Origin: Bradyrhizobium sp. Ce-3
GTDB taxonomy: Bacteria; Pseudomonadota; Alphaproteobacteria; Rhizobiales; Xanthobacteraceae
NCBI RefSeq assembly: GCF_022835695.1
Contig: NZ_BQUV01000016.1
Coordinates: forward strand, 1 to 51,591
DNA length: 51,591 nt
Direction: 5' to 3'
A program made the position numbers and the translations under genes. The notes beneath the pieces were generated by a model. That model was given only the letters and a program-made list of their open reading frames with translations, was not told where the DNA came from and made no database searches. The number at the start of each line of letters is the position of its first letter. Position 1 is the first letter of the stretch. This document shows, in pieces, positions 8,601 through 15,413 of the stretch.

Positions 8601-9246
8601 GTCAGAGCCCGTTGCCGAAGCGCCTGCGGAGACCGCGATCGCTGACGCCGCGCCCACCGAGGCCGCTCCTGCCGCCGCTGAGGCGCCGGCCGAGCCTCAG
8701 ATGGTCGAAGTCTGGCGGCCCGGTGGCCGCTCCGACGAGCGCCGTCCGCATCATCGTGGTCACGACCGCAACCGCGGCCGCCATCAGAACAAGCCCGCCG
8801 AGGGCGCGCAGGCCGCCGAAGGCGGCGCTGAGGGCGAGAACAAGCGCGAGCAGCATCGCCGTCCGCGCCGTCACCAGGATTTCCGTGTCCCGCGTCCAGG
8901 CGCGCCGGCGGATCCGTCGGCTGCGCCCGCTGAGGGCGCGCAGGCCCGCGACAATCGTGACGACAAGGGCCCGCGCCGCGAGCGCTTCGAAGGCAAGGGT
9001 CGCGATCGCGACAATGAGCGTCGCCGCGACAACAAGGTCGGTGGCGATCGCAAGGGCGAGCGCGGCGATCGTGACCGCGGCGGCCGCGATTTCGGCAAGG
9101 GCGGCCGCGACAAGCGCGAGGGCGGCCCGTCGCATCGGCCCTACGCCTCGAGCGCACCGCGCGAGCGCGACCGTCCGATCGATCCGAATTCGCCGTTTGC
9201 CAAGCTCGCTGCGCTGAAAGAGCAGCTCGCGGGCCGGAAGGAATAA
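5692..9246 (+). CDS. SUV3-like DEAD/DEAH-box RNA helicase with long disordered tail
   Basis: The protein has 1184 residues. The Walker A motif GPTNTGKTH is at residues 22-30, the DEIQ box at 104-107 and motif VI (QIAGRAGRATRNG) near 264-276. Together these match the mitochondrial SUV3-type superfamily 2 helicases found in alphaproteobacteria, which unwind RNA and assist decay in the cytoplasm. The conserved part ends near residue 820. After it comes an acidic Ala/Glu/Pro stretch (about 820-1005), then an Arg/Gly/Asp/Lys-rich basic tail (about 1010-1165). It heads a plus-strand cluster with an S4 RNA-binding protein. The start ATG has only a weak ribosome binding site. Confidence 0.9.
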   Translation: MVFSTSFGNDRVPGAGVTAVLGPTNTGKTHLAIERMLAHSSGLIGLPLRLLAREVYNKIVDRAGVDNVALVTGEEKIKPKAPRFWVSTVEAMPRDLDVSFLAVDEIQIAADLERGHVFTDRILNRRGRDETLLLGAATMRPMIERLLPGASIVTRPRLSQLEFAGDRKITRQPRRTAIVAFSADEVYAIAELIRRQHGGAAVVLGSLSPRTRNAQVAMFQNGDVDYLVATDAVGMGLNLDVDHVAFASDRKYDGYQFRRLTPAEFAQIAGRAGRATRNGTFGTTGRCAPFEPELVNALQNHTFDSVKMLQWRNAKLDFASLGALQVSLALTPNHEALTRAPVAEDVRVLEHVARDAEVREWAHGAKAVERLWEACQVPDYRKLSPAAHAELVTTLYGFLMQKGRIPDAWFAAQVDQANRTDGDIDTLSGRIAQIRTWTFVANRPDWLYDPDHWQGITRELENKLSDALHERLTERFVDRRTSVLMRRLRENSVLNTEIGKTGEVIVEGHVIGRLDGFTFAPDAAEAGSDAKALQAAAQQVLAREIDTRAEKLGAAPDEQFVLTSDGTIRWTGDAVAKLVAADAALHPRLRIISDERLTGASREAVQTRLDLWLKTHIEKLLGPLFELSKAEDLQGIARGIAFQLVEALGVLERSKIAAEMKDLDQPSRAALRKYGVRFGAYHIYFPQLLKPAARSLASLLWAEKQSNVDMAALSNVQHLASSGRTSFPVDKTLPRDGYRVLGYRQCGERAVRVDILERLADLIRPALAWRETSPGEKPAGAFDGRGFVVTQAMTSLTGSAGEDFASILRALGYRMDRRPPLPPKPVEATPAETTEAVAESTETVAAETPPVEATSDAAVDAPVDAAAEVTADAPEAATDQPVSGDPAPSAALLPDVGFAEVVSSEATPVVIETHQDAVAERVAPVDAPAVAETPVVEAASAEAPAAEALAEPVPAVEAAAETPADAAEAPSEPVAEAPAETAIADAAPTEAAPAAAEAPAEPQMVEVWRPGGRSDERRPHHRGHDRNRGRHQNKPAEGAQAAEGGAEGENKREQHRRPRRHQDFRVPRPGAPADPSAAPAEGAQARDNRDDKGPRRERFEGKGRDRDNERRRDNKVGGDRKGERGDRDRGGRDFGKGGRDKREGGPSHRPYASSAPRERDRPIDPNSPFAKLAALKEQLAGRKE

Positions 9247-9255
9247 TCCAACACT

Positions 9256-9303
9256 GCGTTTTCGAGCGAAGCGGGCACCGCGTCGCGTGAAGACAGCGCG
9301 TCA
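9256..9303. repeat. Short palindromic repeat, family F copy 1
   Basis: 'gcgttttcgagcgaagcgg' pairs with a diverged right arm 'cgcgtgaagacagcgcgtca'. A related copy occurs at 45714-45761. It fills the gap between the helicase and the S4 gene. Confidence 0.55.
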
Positions 9304-9317
9304 GACATAGAAGTCCT

Positions 9318-9587
9318 TTGGACAGACAGCGCCTCGACAAATGGCTGTGGCATGCGCGCGTGGTGAAGGCCCGCACCAGCGCGGCCGAGCTCGTCGCATC
9401 GGGGCATGTCCGCATCAACGGCACGCGCGAGAAATCGCCGGGCCATGCGGTGAAGGCGGGCGACGTCGTCACCGTCGCGCTCGACAACAGCGTCCGCGTG
9501 CTGAAGGTCACGGGCTTTGCCGAGCGGCGCGGCGACGCCGCCTCGGCGCGCGTGCTTTACGAGGATTTGCAAGGAGGCAAGGAATAG
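9318..9587 (+). CDS. S4-domain RNA-binding protein (HSP15-like)
   Basis: This 89-residue protein starts at TTG. The sequence RLDKWLWHARVVKARTSA followed by VASGHVRINGTR is the canonical S4 RNA-binding fold, as in the heat-shock protein HSP15, which binds stalled 50S subunits carrying nascent chains. Its place directly after an RNA helicase suggests a joint role in RNA or ribosome maintenance, but that is inference. No other domain is present. Confidence 0.88.
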   Translation: MDRQRLDKWLWHARVVKARTSAAELVASGHVRINGTREKSPGHAVKAGDVVTVALDNSVRVLKVTGFAERRGDAASARVLYEDLQGGKE

Positions 9588-9671
9588 CTATTTAGGGCCA
9601 GCAATTCCTTGCGGGCCAGGTATTCCTGCGCTACCCAACCCCAGAAAAACTGGATCGTTTCGGAGTTTTGG

Positions 9672-10010
9672 ATGACCTACGTCGTCACTGAAGCCTGCAT
9701 CAAGTGCAAATATACCGACTGCGTCGAGGTCTGCCCCGTCGATTGCTTCTACGAGGGCGAGAACATGCTGGTCATCCATCCCGACGAATGCATCGATTGC
9801 GGCGTGTGCGAGCCGGAATGCCCGGCTGACGCCATCAAGCCGGACACCGAGCCGGGCCTGGAAAAGTGGCTCGAGGTCAACCGCGACTACGCCAAGAGCT
9901 GGCCGAACATCACCCAGAAGAAGGACTCGCCCGAGGACGCCAAGGAGTGGGAAGGCAAGGAAGGCAAGTTCGAGAAATATTTTTCTCCGAATCCGGGCAG
10001 CGGCGACTGA
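9672..10010 (+). CDS. fdxA: 7Fe ferredoxin FdxA
   Basis: A 112-residue ferredoxin. The N-terminus [20 protein letters not shown] and the CPVDCF segment supply a 3Fe-4S cluster site; [12 protein letters not shown] supplies a 4Fe-4S site. The C-terminal 50 residues, rich in Lys, Glu and Trp, are typical of the alphaproteobacterial FdxA type. It is a cytoplasmic electron carrier; the partner here is unknown. The start at 9672 is chosen because it matches the family N-terminus, although the frame is open from 9609. It sits between the S4 gene and carD, a conserved alphaproteobacterial order. Confidence 0.95.
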   Translation: MTYVVTEACIKCKYTDCVEVCPVDCFYEGENMLVIHPDECIDCGVCEPECPADAIKPDTEPGLEKWLEVNRDYAKSWPNITQKKDSPEDAKEWEGKEGKFEKYFSPNPGSGD

Positions 10011-10150
10011 TTCGTCAGTTCCGGCCGGGACTACCCCGATAGGGGCGGGCCTGGGCCCGCCGCGGCTCTGCGTTCGGGCCGCGATTTAACCCTAATGACG
10101 GACATATGACCTGAGGATGCCCTGTTATGCCCGGAATCGGGCGTAAACCA

Positions 10151-10178
10151 TTGATTTTTGCGGAAAATGTGCTATATC
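10151..10178 (+). promoter_or_regulatory. Candidate promoter for carD
   Basis: TTGATT (10151-10156) and TATATC (10173-10178) are separated by 16 bases in an A+T-richer patch. Transcription would start near 10185, about 95 bases before the GTG of the CarD gene. Strength and use are unproven. Confidence 0.45.
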
Positions 10179-10278
10179 TGCACCATTACAGGCCAAGAAC
10201 CCCCTGCCATGCGTACCTTGTGGCTTCGAGGTTCCCGCAAACATCGAACAGGGGCGTGGCAGTTTCCGCGCGCAGGCT

Positions 10279-11220
10279 GTGTCACAGAAAACGCGTAAAA
10301 AGAGTGCTTCAAAGACGACGAAAAAAGCCGCTGTCGTTGCCCGCAGCGCAACCAAGGGCCGTGCCAAGGCGTCCGTGAAGGGGGCCAAGAAGGCGGCGGC
10401 TGCAAAGTCCTCAAAGAACAAAAGAAGCGTGATGCCAGAAAAGACTGCCAAGACTGCCGCGAAAGTGGCAGCTGCGAAGCCCGCTGCTGCGAAGGTCGCC
10501 CCGAAGACTGTTGCTGCGCCGAAGCCGGCCGCCCCGAAGGCTGCCGTCCCCGCCGCTGCTCCGAAGGTTGCCGCCAAGCCGGCCGCCGCGCCGCCCCCGG
10601 CAGAGAAGAAGGTCGTGACCCAGCGCCAGGGCTTCAAGGCCAATGAATTCGTGGTCTATCCCGCCCACGGCGTCGGCCAGATCCTGGCGATCGAGGAGCA
10701 GGAGATCGCGGGCGCCAAGCTCGAGCTGTTCGTGATCAACTTCATGAAGGACAAGATGACGCTGCGCGTCCCGACGGCGAAGGTCGCCAATGTCGGCATG
10801 CGCAAGCTGTCGGAGCCGGCGCTGGTCAAGAAGGCGCTGGAGACGCTGAAGGGCCGCGCCCGCGTCAAGCGCACCATGTGGTCGCGCCGCGCCCAGGAAT
10901 ACGAAGCGAAGATCAACTCGGGCGACATCGTCGCGATCGCCGAGGTGGTCCGCGACCTCTACCGCTCGGAATCGCAGCCCGAGCAGTCCTACTCTGAACG
11001 CCAGCTCTATGAAGCGGCGCTCGACCGCCTGTCGCGCGAGATCGCGGTCGTGCAGCACTCGACCGAGACCGAGGCGATCAAGGAGATCGAAGGCCAGCTC
11101 GCCAAGAGCCCGCGCCGCGGCGCCAAGGCCGAAGCCGAGGGTGAAGGCGAGGGCGATGCCGACGGCGAGGATGCCGACAGCGAAGGCGACGACACCTCCG
11201 TTGAGGACGAAGCCGCCTGA
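10279..11220 (+). CDS. carD: CarD-family RNA polymerase-binding regulator
   Basis: The 313-residue product contains a CarD/CdnL domain from about residue 113: GFKANEFVVYPAHGVGQI, then the KMTLRVP segment and the helical C-terminal domain with RVKRTMWSRRAQEYEAKI. CarD proteins bind the RNA polymerase beta subunit and stabilise open complexes, notably at rRNA promoters. The first 110 residues are almost only Lys, Ala and Pro, like histone H1-type tails, and the last 35 are acidic. The start could be GTG 10279 or ATG 10432; both lie in the low-complexity tail. A strong terminator follows. Confidence 0.92.
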   Translation: MSQKTRKKSASKTTKKAAVVARSATKGRAKASVKGAKKAAAAKSSKNKRSVMPEKTAKTAAKVAAAKPAAAKVAPKTVAAPKPAAPKAAVPAAAPKVAAKPAAAPPPAEKKVVTQRQGFKANEFVVYPAHGVGQILAIEEQEIAGAKLELFVINFMKDKMTLRVPTAKVANVGMRKLSEPALVKKALETLKGRARVKRTMWSRRAQEYEAKINSGDIVAIAEVVRDLYRSESQPEQSYSERQLYEAALDRLSREIAVVQHSTETEAIKEIEGQLAKSPRRGAKAEAEGEGEGDADGEDADSEGDDTSVEDEAA

Positions 11221-11242
11221 AAGAGTTCGACGGATTGAAAAC

Positions 11243-11277
11243 AAAAGCCCGGTCGCAAGACCGGGCTTTTTGTTTGT
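11243..11277 (+). terminator. Rho-independent terminator of carD
   Basis: The arms aaaagcccggtc and gaccgggctttt enclose a GCAA loop (11243-11270). They are followed by a T-rich stretch, about 20 bases after the carD stop codon. Confidence 0.92.
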
Positions 11278-11666
11278 GGCTGCGACTGGATGCAGGCGGC
11301 CTTGCCGCGCCGTGCGCTCAGTACGAGCGCTGCTTGATGCCCCAGCGGCCGTTCTCTGACGTCACGATCCACAGATTGCGGTGGCGGCGCGCTTCAATAC
11401 ACCGGCGATGATAGCAGCAGCAACGGCGCGTCGGATCCGTACCCCGTTGCGCTGCGCTTCATCCGGGCTACAGGAGCTATTGTATCCGTCTGAGGTGCGA
11501 GCCTTGCAGCGCATTTGCGCTGCTGGGCGAGCCTCGAAGGATGCACGGCCCGGATGTCTCCAAGCGCACGCGGACATAGCGGGCCCGTCGCCCTTCGAGA
11601 CGCGCTGCACGCTCCTCAGGGTGACGGTGAGGTACTTTCCGGGGCCGGCAATCTCCGTCAGAGCAG
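11271..11666. other. Degenerate intergenic region with repeat fragments
   Basis: Between the carD terminator and the end of regR there is no intact gene. The stretch holds the gene remnant at 11318-11398, half of a family C repeat (11445-11473) and a family E motif (11591-11624, 'cccttcgagacgcgctgca' followed by 'cctcagggtgac'). It looks like a scar of past rearrangement. Confidence 0.55.
11318..11398 (-). pseudogene. Possible C-terminal remnant of an NTF2/SnoaL-like gene
   Basis: Minus-strand translation from about 11398 to a TGA at 11318-11320 gives a stretch ending RNLWIVTSENGRWGIKQRSY. This resembles the C-terminal strand pair of NTF2-like (SnoaL/DUF4440) proteins, where a Gly-Arg-Trp-Gly-Ile pattern is usual. 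No start or N-terminal part exists: the frame upstream turns into low-complexity Cys/Arg and runs into half of a family C repeat. The recognition is from memory of the family pattern. Confidence 0.35.
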
Positions 11667-12215
11667 CTACTTCACCCGCTGCTTCTCGAGCTTCCTTGCC
11701 AGCGTGCGGCGGTGCATGCCGAGGCGGCGGGCGGCCTCTGAGATGTTGAAATCGGTCTCGATCAGGGTCTGGTGGATGCGCTCCCATTCCAGCGTCTTGA
11801 TCGAGGTCGGCCGCGCGCCGACCTCGATGGCGGCGTTGCCTTGCGCTTTAAGGAATGCGGCCTCGATGTCGTCGGTGTTCGACGGTTTTGCGAGGTAATG
11901 GCAGGCCCCGAGCTTGATCGCCTCCACTGCGGTCGCGATGCTGGCGAACCCGGTCAGCACCACGATCAGCATCTCCGGATCGTGCGCATGAAGCGCCTCG
12001 ACGCAGGCAAGGCCGGAGGCGCCGCCGGCGAGCTTGAGGTCGACGACGGCATAGCCGGGCGATTGCTGCTCCAGCAGCTCACGGACCTCGTCGAGCGAGG
12101 CCGACACCGCGACGCCATAGCCGCGGCGCTCGAACGAGCGCTTCAGCGTGCGGGCAAAGCCTGCATCGTCCTCGACGATCAGGAGCTGGCGTTCATCCGT
12201 CAAGCGGGTCTCCAA
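11667..12215 (-). CDS. regR: RegR/ActR/RegA-type response regulator
   Basis: The product has 182 residues. The receiver domain has an acidic pocket VEDD at 14-17, a phosphorylation site Asp59 in VVDLKLAGG and Lys110 in YLAKPS. A Fis-type helix-turn-helix follows at about 147-178 (NISEAARRLGMHRRTLARKLEK). This is the global redox regulator known as RegA, PrrA, ActR or RegR, which controls respiration, nitrogen fixation and CO2 fixation genes in alphaproteobacteria. The gene overlaps the end of regS by 23 bases, so the pair is translationally coupled. A TTG at 12203 is a possible alternative start. Confidence 0.93.
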   Translation of the reverse strand: METRLTDERQLLIVEDDAGFARTLKRSFERRGYGVAVSASLDEVRELLEQQSPGYAVVDLKLAGGASGLACVEALHAHDPEMLIVVLTGFASIATAVEAIKLGACHYLAKPSNTDDIEAAFLKAQGNAAIEVGARPTSIKTLEWERIHQTLIETDFNISEAARRLGMHRRTLARKLEKQRVK

Positions 12216-13575
12216 TCGCGAGCATCGAGAGCGGCAGCTCGAGCTTGACCGCGGCGCCGATGTCCGGCCGGTTGCGCGCGATCACAACGCCACCCAGCTT
12301 GCGCACCACGTTGACCACCAGGAACAGGCCGAGGCCGCTGCCGGGGCTGCCCTTGGTCGATTGATACGGCTTGCCGACATGCGCCAGCATCTCGCGCGAG
12401 AAGCCCGGGCCGCGATCGGTCACCGACAGCACGAGCTTGTCGGCATTGCGCTCGGCCATCAGCTCGATCCAGTCGCGCGAGACCTCGGCGGCATTGTCGA
12501 GCACGTTGAAGATCGCCTGCTTGAGCGCGACGTCGGAGACGATGGCAAGATCGGTGCCGAACGCGTTGCGGAAATACAGCGTGGCCGACGGCCGCGTCGT
12601 CCGCCACTCCTCCACCAGCGCAGTCAGGAACGCCGCCACCGTGGTCGGCGAGGAGCCTTCGCCGCGGGCTTCGCCGGCCGACAGCAGGATGCCTGTCACG
12701 ATCGACTTGCAGCGCTGCACCGAGATCTCCATCTCGCCGAGGTCCTGTGACATTTCAGGGTCGGAGGCGAGCGCCGGCATCCGCCGCCAGTCGCCCAGGA
12801 TCACCGAGAGTGAGGCGAGCGGAGTGCCGAGCTCATGCGCGGCGCCGGAGGCCAAGAGGCCGATGCGGACGATGTGGTCCTGCTCGGTGGCGTGCTGGCG
12901 CAGGGCGGCTAGGCGGAGGTCGCGGTCGCGCAGGTTGCGGTTGATCCGGGTCATGAACACCACCAGCAGCACGGCGTCGAGCACGAGGCCGATGAAGGTG
13001 CCGGCGATATAGAGATTGAAGGCCTCGGCAAAGCCCTGCGGCAGCTCCAGCGGCCGGTAGTAGCTGGTCAGCCAGGCGAAGTTCATGCAGACCAGCGCCA
13101 CCAGCGACCAGGTCGAGGGCGCATCGAGCAGCACCGCGCCCAGCGTCACCTGCAGCAGATAGAGCGAGGTGAAGGGGTTGGTGGCGCCGCCGCTGAGATA
13201 GAGCAGGACGGTGAGCGCCGCGACGTCGAGCGCCAGCGCGACCAGCAGCTCGCGGTTGTTGATGTCGGCGCGGTAGCGCAGCCACAGCAGGCTGACGAGG
13301 TTGAGCGCCACAAGCCCCGAGATCACGGCGGCCATCGCCAGCAGCGGCAGCGCGACGCCCATCCAGAACTGGACGAAGCCGATGGTGACGATCTGGCCGA
13401 TCACCGCGATCCAGCGCAGCTGGACCAATAGGGCCATGTTCTTGCGATTGGTCGCGATGTCGGCGGGGGCTGCGAGATCGAACGGCATGCCGGCAGCCGC
13501 GCTCACGGCGGACGGCATCACGGCCGTTCCGGTCGCGGCTTTCTCCTCATGCAGATCCGACGTGCGTTCGAGCAT
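12193..13575 (-). CDS. regS: RegS/ActS/RegB-type redox-sensing histidine kinase
   Basis: The kinase has 460 residues and about six membrane segments between residues 47 and 210. The fully conserved quinone-site heptapeptide GGATNPF is at 129-135, the phosphoacceptor His248 in GAAHELGTPLASL and the redox-active cysteine Cys289 in SVQRCKSIV. An ATPase domain follows with NVLDNAAE, DRGPGFS and GSGLGLFLV. RegB-type kinases read the ubiquinone pool and cysteine oxidation, and phosphorylate the partner regulator. The gene overlaps the end of surf1 by 29 bases unless a later start such as 13518 is used. Confidence 0.94.
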   Translation of the reverse strand: MLERTSDLHEEKAATGTAVMPSAVSAAAGMPFDLAAPADIATNRKNMALLVQLRWIAVIGQIVTIGFVQFWMGVALPLLAMAAVISGLVALNLVSLLWLRYRADINNRELLVALALDVAALTVLLYLSGGATNPFTSLYLLQVTLGAVLLDAPSTWSLVALVCMNFAWLTSYYRPLELPQGFAEAFNLYIAGTFIGLVLDAVLLVVFMTRINRNLRDRDLRLAALRQHATEQDHIVRIGLLASGAAHELGTPLASLSVILGDWRRMPALASDPEMSQDLGEMEISVQRCKSIVTGILLSAGEARGEGSSPTTVAAFLTALVEEWRTTRPSATLYFRNAFGTDLAIVSDVALKQAIFNVLDNAAEVSRDWIELMAERNADKLVLSVTDRGPGFSREMLAHVGKPYQSTKGSPGSGLGLFLVVNVVRKLGGVVIARNRPDIGAAVKLELPLSMLAIGDPLDG

Positions 13576-14377
13576 CTGGGCCTGTGTCGCGGGATAAATT
13601 GTGGGCTGCGCCGATCAGGCGGCGCACGGCGGCGCGTCGTGGATCCCACCTTGAACTGGAGGCGCCGGCGCGGCCCCTGCCGTTGACGATGCGCAGGAGC
13701 GCGCCGGCCAGCATAAAGGCCAGCGCGAACCATGTCAGCGCGTAAATCAGGTGGTTGTTCGGAAACCGCACGATCGTGAGCCCGCCGAGCGGAGTGCCGC
13801 CTGGGTTGGGCGTCGCATCGGCGTCGACGAAGAACGGGGCCACCTGCGACAATCCGTGCGTGGCGGCGATCGCGGCGACATCGCGGGAATACCAGCGGCC
13901 CGCCGCGGGATCGTTGCTGCGCAGGAAGCCGCCCTCGGGCTCCGAGATCCGCAGCAGTCCGGTGACGCTGACGGCGCCTGACGGGTTGCCATCGCGCCGC
14001 GTCGCCGGATCGCGCCGGTCAGGTGGAACGAAGCCGCGGTTGACCAGCACCGTGGTTCCGCCGGCCATTTGCAGCGGGGTCAGCACCCAGAAGCCGGGAC
14101 CGTCCGTCGTGACGGCCTGCACCAGCGTCTCTTCGGTATTGAGGAAGGTGCCGTGCACGGTGACGCGGCGGTATTCGTCGCTCGCTGCCGTCACCGCCGG
14201 CCATGACGCTTGCGGCGGGGGCGCTGTTGGCGCCGCATGCATGCGCTGCTCGACCCGTTCGATCAGCGCCAGCTTCCAGGTTCGGCGTTCGATCTGCCAG
14301 ATGCCGAGCGCGCTCAGCAGCACCACGCCCAGCATGCCGAGCGTAAGCAGCGCAAGCGATGGTCTGGCAGACCGCAT
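13547..14377 (-). CDS. SURF1-family oxidase assembly protein
   Basis: A 276-residue protein with one membrane span at each end: ALLTLGMLGVVLLSALGIWQ near the N-terminus, and NNHLIYALTWFALAFMLAG near residue 225. It carries the SURF1 signatures GIWQIERR, LVNRGFVP and NNHLIYALTW. SURF1 proteins deliver or hold heme during assembly of heme-copper oxidases. The ATG at 14377 is chosen because it starts the family N-terminus and lies 2 bases after the cyoD stop. The frame extends further upstream inside cyoD, which is not credible as coding. Its position implies it assembles the Cyo oxidase. Confidence 0.93.
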   Translation of the reverse strand: MRSARPSLALLTLGMLGVVLLSALGIWQIERRTWKLALIERVEQRMHAAPTAPPPQASWPAVTAASDEYRRVTVHGTFLNTEETLVQAVTTDGPGFWVLTPLQMAGGTTVLVNRGFVPPDRRDPATRRDGNPSGAVSVTGLLRISEPEGGFLRSNDPAAGRWYSRDVAAIAATHGLSQVAPFFVDADATPNPGGTPLGGLTIVRFPNNHLIYALTWFALAFMLAGALLRIVNGRGRAGASSSRWDPRRAAVRRLIGAAHNLSRDTGPDARTHVGSA

Positions 14378-14379
14378 CG

Positions 14380-14784
14380 TCACGGCATCTGGCTCATGTC
14401 GTGGACCGGCATCATGTTGATGTTGAGGTGATGCATGACCCACAGCGAGCCGGTCAGCGCGATCACCACCATGATCACGGTGAAGATCATCGCCATCATG
14501 GTCCAGCCGTTCTCGGACCGCGTGTTCATGTGCAGGAAGTAGATCATGTGGACCACGATCTGCACCGCCGCCAGCACCAGCACGATCAGCGCGGTGACCG
14601 CCTTGTCGGCGATCGCACCGGTCATCACCAGCCAGAACGGCACCGCAGTGAGGATCACCGAGAGGCCGAAGCCGATCAGATAGCTCTTCAGCGAGCCGTG
14701 GGCCGCGCCGCCATGGTCATCATGGCCGTGGCCGCCGGCATTGGCGTCGAGGGTATGAGCGTCGGCGTGAGAATTTGTTGTCAT
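14380..14784 (-). CDS. cyoD: Cytochrome bo3 quinol oxidase subunit IV
   Basis: A 134-residue protein with a His/Asp-rich N-terminus (residues 4-28) and three membrane spans, including LIVLVLAAVQIVVHMIYFLHM, the signature of the CyoD/COX IV family. It is a small accessory subunit of the inner-membrane quinol oxidase, helping to assemble subunit I. The ATG at 14784 overlaps the cyoC stop in an ATGA arrangement, which decides the start. The His-rich N-terminus may bind metal; that is speculation. Confidence 0.94.
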   Translation of the reverse strand: MTTNSHADAHTLDANAGGHGHDDHGGAAHGSLKSYLIGFGLSVILTAVPFWLVMTGAIADKAVTALIVLVLAAVQIVVHMIYFLHMNTRSENGWTMMAMIFTVIMVVIALTGSLWVMHHLNINMMPVHDMSQMP

Positions 14785-15413
14785 CGCAGCATTCCCAGGA
14801 GGTAGACGAAGGTGAAGACGCCGATCCAGACCACGTCGAGGAAGTGCCAGAACATCGACAGGCACATCAGCCGGCGCCGGTTGGCCGTGGTGAGGCCGAA
14901 GCGCGCAGTCTGCACCATCAGCGTCACCAGCCAGACCAGGCCGAAGGTGACGTGCAGGCCGTGGGTGCCGACCAGCGTGAAGAACGACGACAGGAAGGCG
15001 CTGCGCTGCGGCGTCGCGCCCTCATGGATCATGTGGGCGAACTCGGTGAGCTCGATGCCGAGGAAGGCGAGGCCGAACAGCCCCGTGATCGCGAGCCAGA
15101 GCTGCGTCTGTCCGATCCTCGATTTCTCCATCGTCAGCATGGCAAAGCCATAGGTGATCGAGGACAGCAGCAGCATCGTGGTGTTGAGCGCCACCAGCTT
15201 GAGGTCGAACAGGTCTTTCGGCGCCGGGCCGGCGGCGTAGTTGCCTCCAAGCACGCCATAGGTCGCAAACAGCATCGCGAAGATGAGGCAGTCGCTCATC
15301 AGGTAGATCCAGAAGCCCAGCATGGTGCTGGCGCCTTCCGGATGATCGTGCTCGTCGACGACGTGGAAGACCGGCTCGGAGTCTTGAGTGGTTATGGTTG
15401 TCGCTACGCTCAT
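14781..15413 (-). CDS. cyoC: Cytochrome bo3 quinol oxidase subunit III
   Basis: This 210-residue protein has about five membrane spans and the subunit III signature of heme-copper oxidases ([20 protein letters not shown] near residue 31, and [13 protein letters not shown]). It belongs to the cyo-type quinol oxidase that oxidises ubiquinol and reduces oxygen to water at the inner membrane. It overlaps cyoB by 4 bases (ATGA) and has GGGAG upstream of the start. Length is normal for the family. Confidence 0.96.
   Translation of the reverse strand: MSVATTITTQDSEPVFHVVDEHDHPEGASTMLGFWIYLMSDCLIFAMLFATYGVLGGNYAAGPAPKDLFDLKLVALNTTMLLLSSITYGFAMLTMEKSRIGQTQLWLAITGLFGLAFLGIELTEFAHMIHEGATPQRSAFLSSFFTLVGTHGLHVTFGLVWLVTLMVQTARFGLTTANRRRLMCLSMFWHFLDVVWIGVFTFVYLLGMLR

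Noticed and set aside
10044-10060. GC-rich hairpin after fdxA as a terminator
   Set aside because: The stem gcgggc/gcccgc is present but there is no T-run after it, so intrinsic termination is not supported.
13547-14443. Longer SURF1 start at 14443
   Set aside because: The added 22 residues overlap cyoD in another frame and lack family features; ATG 14377 abuts the cyoD stop.
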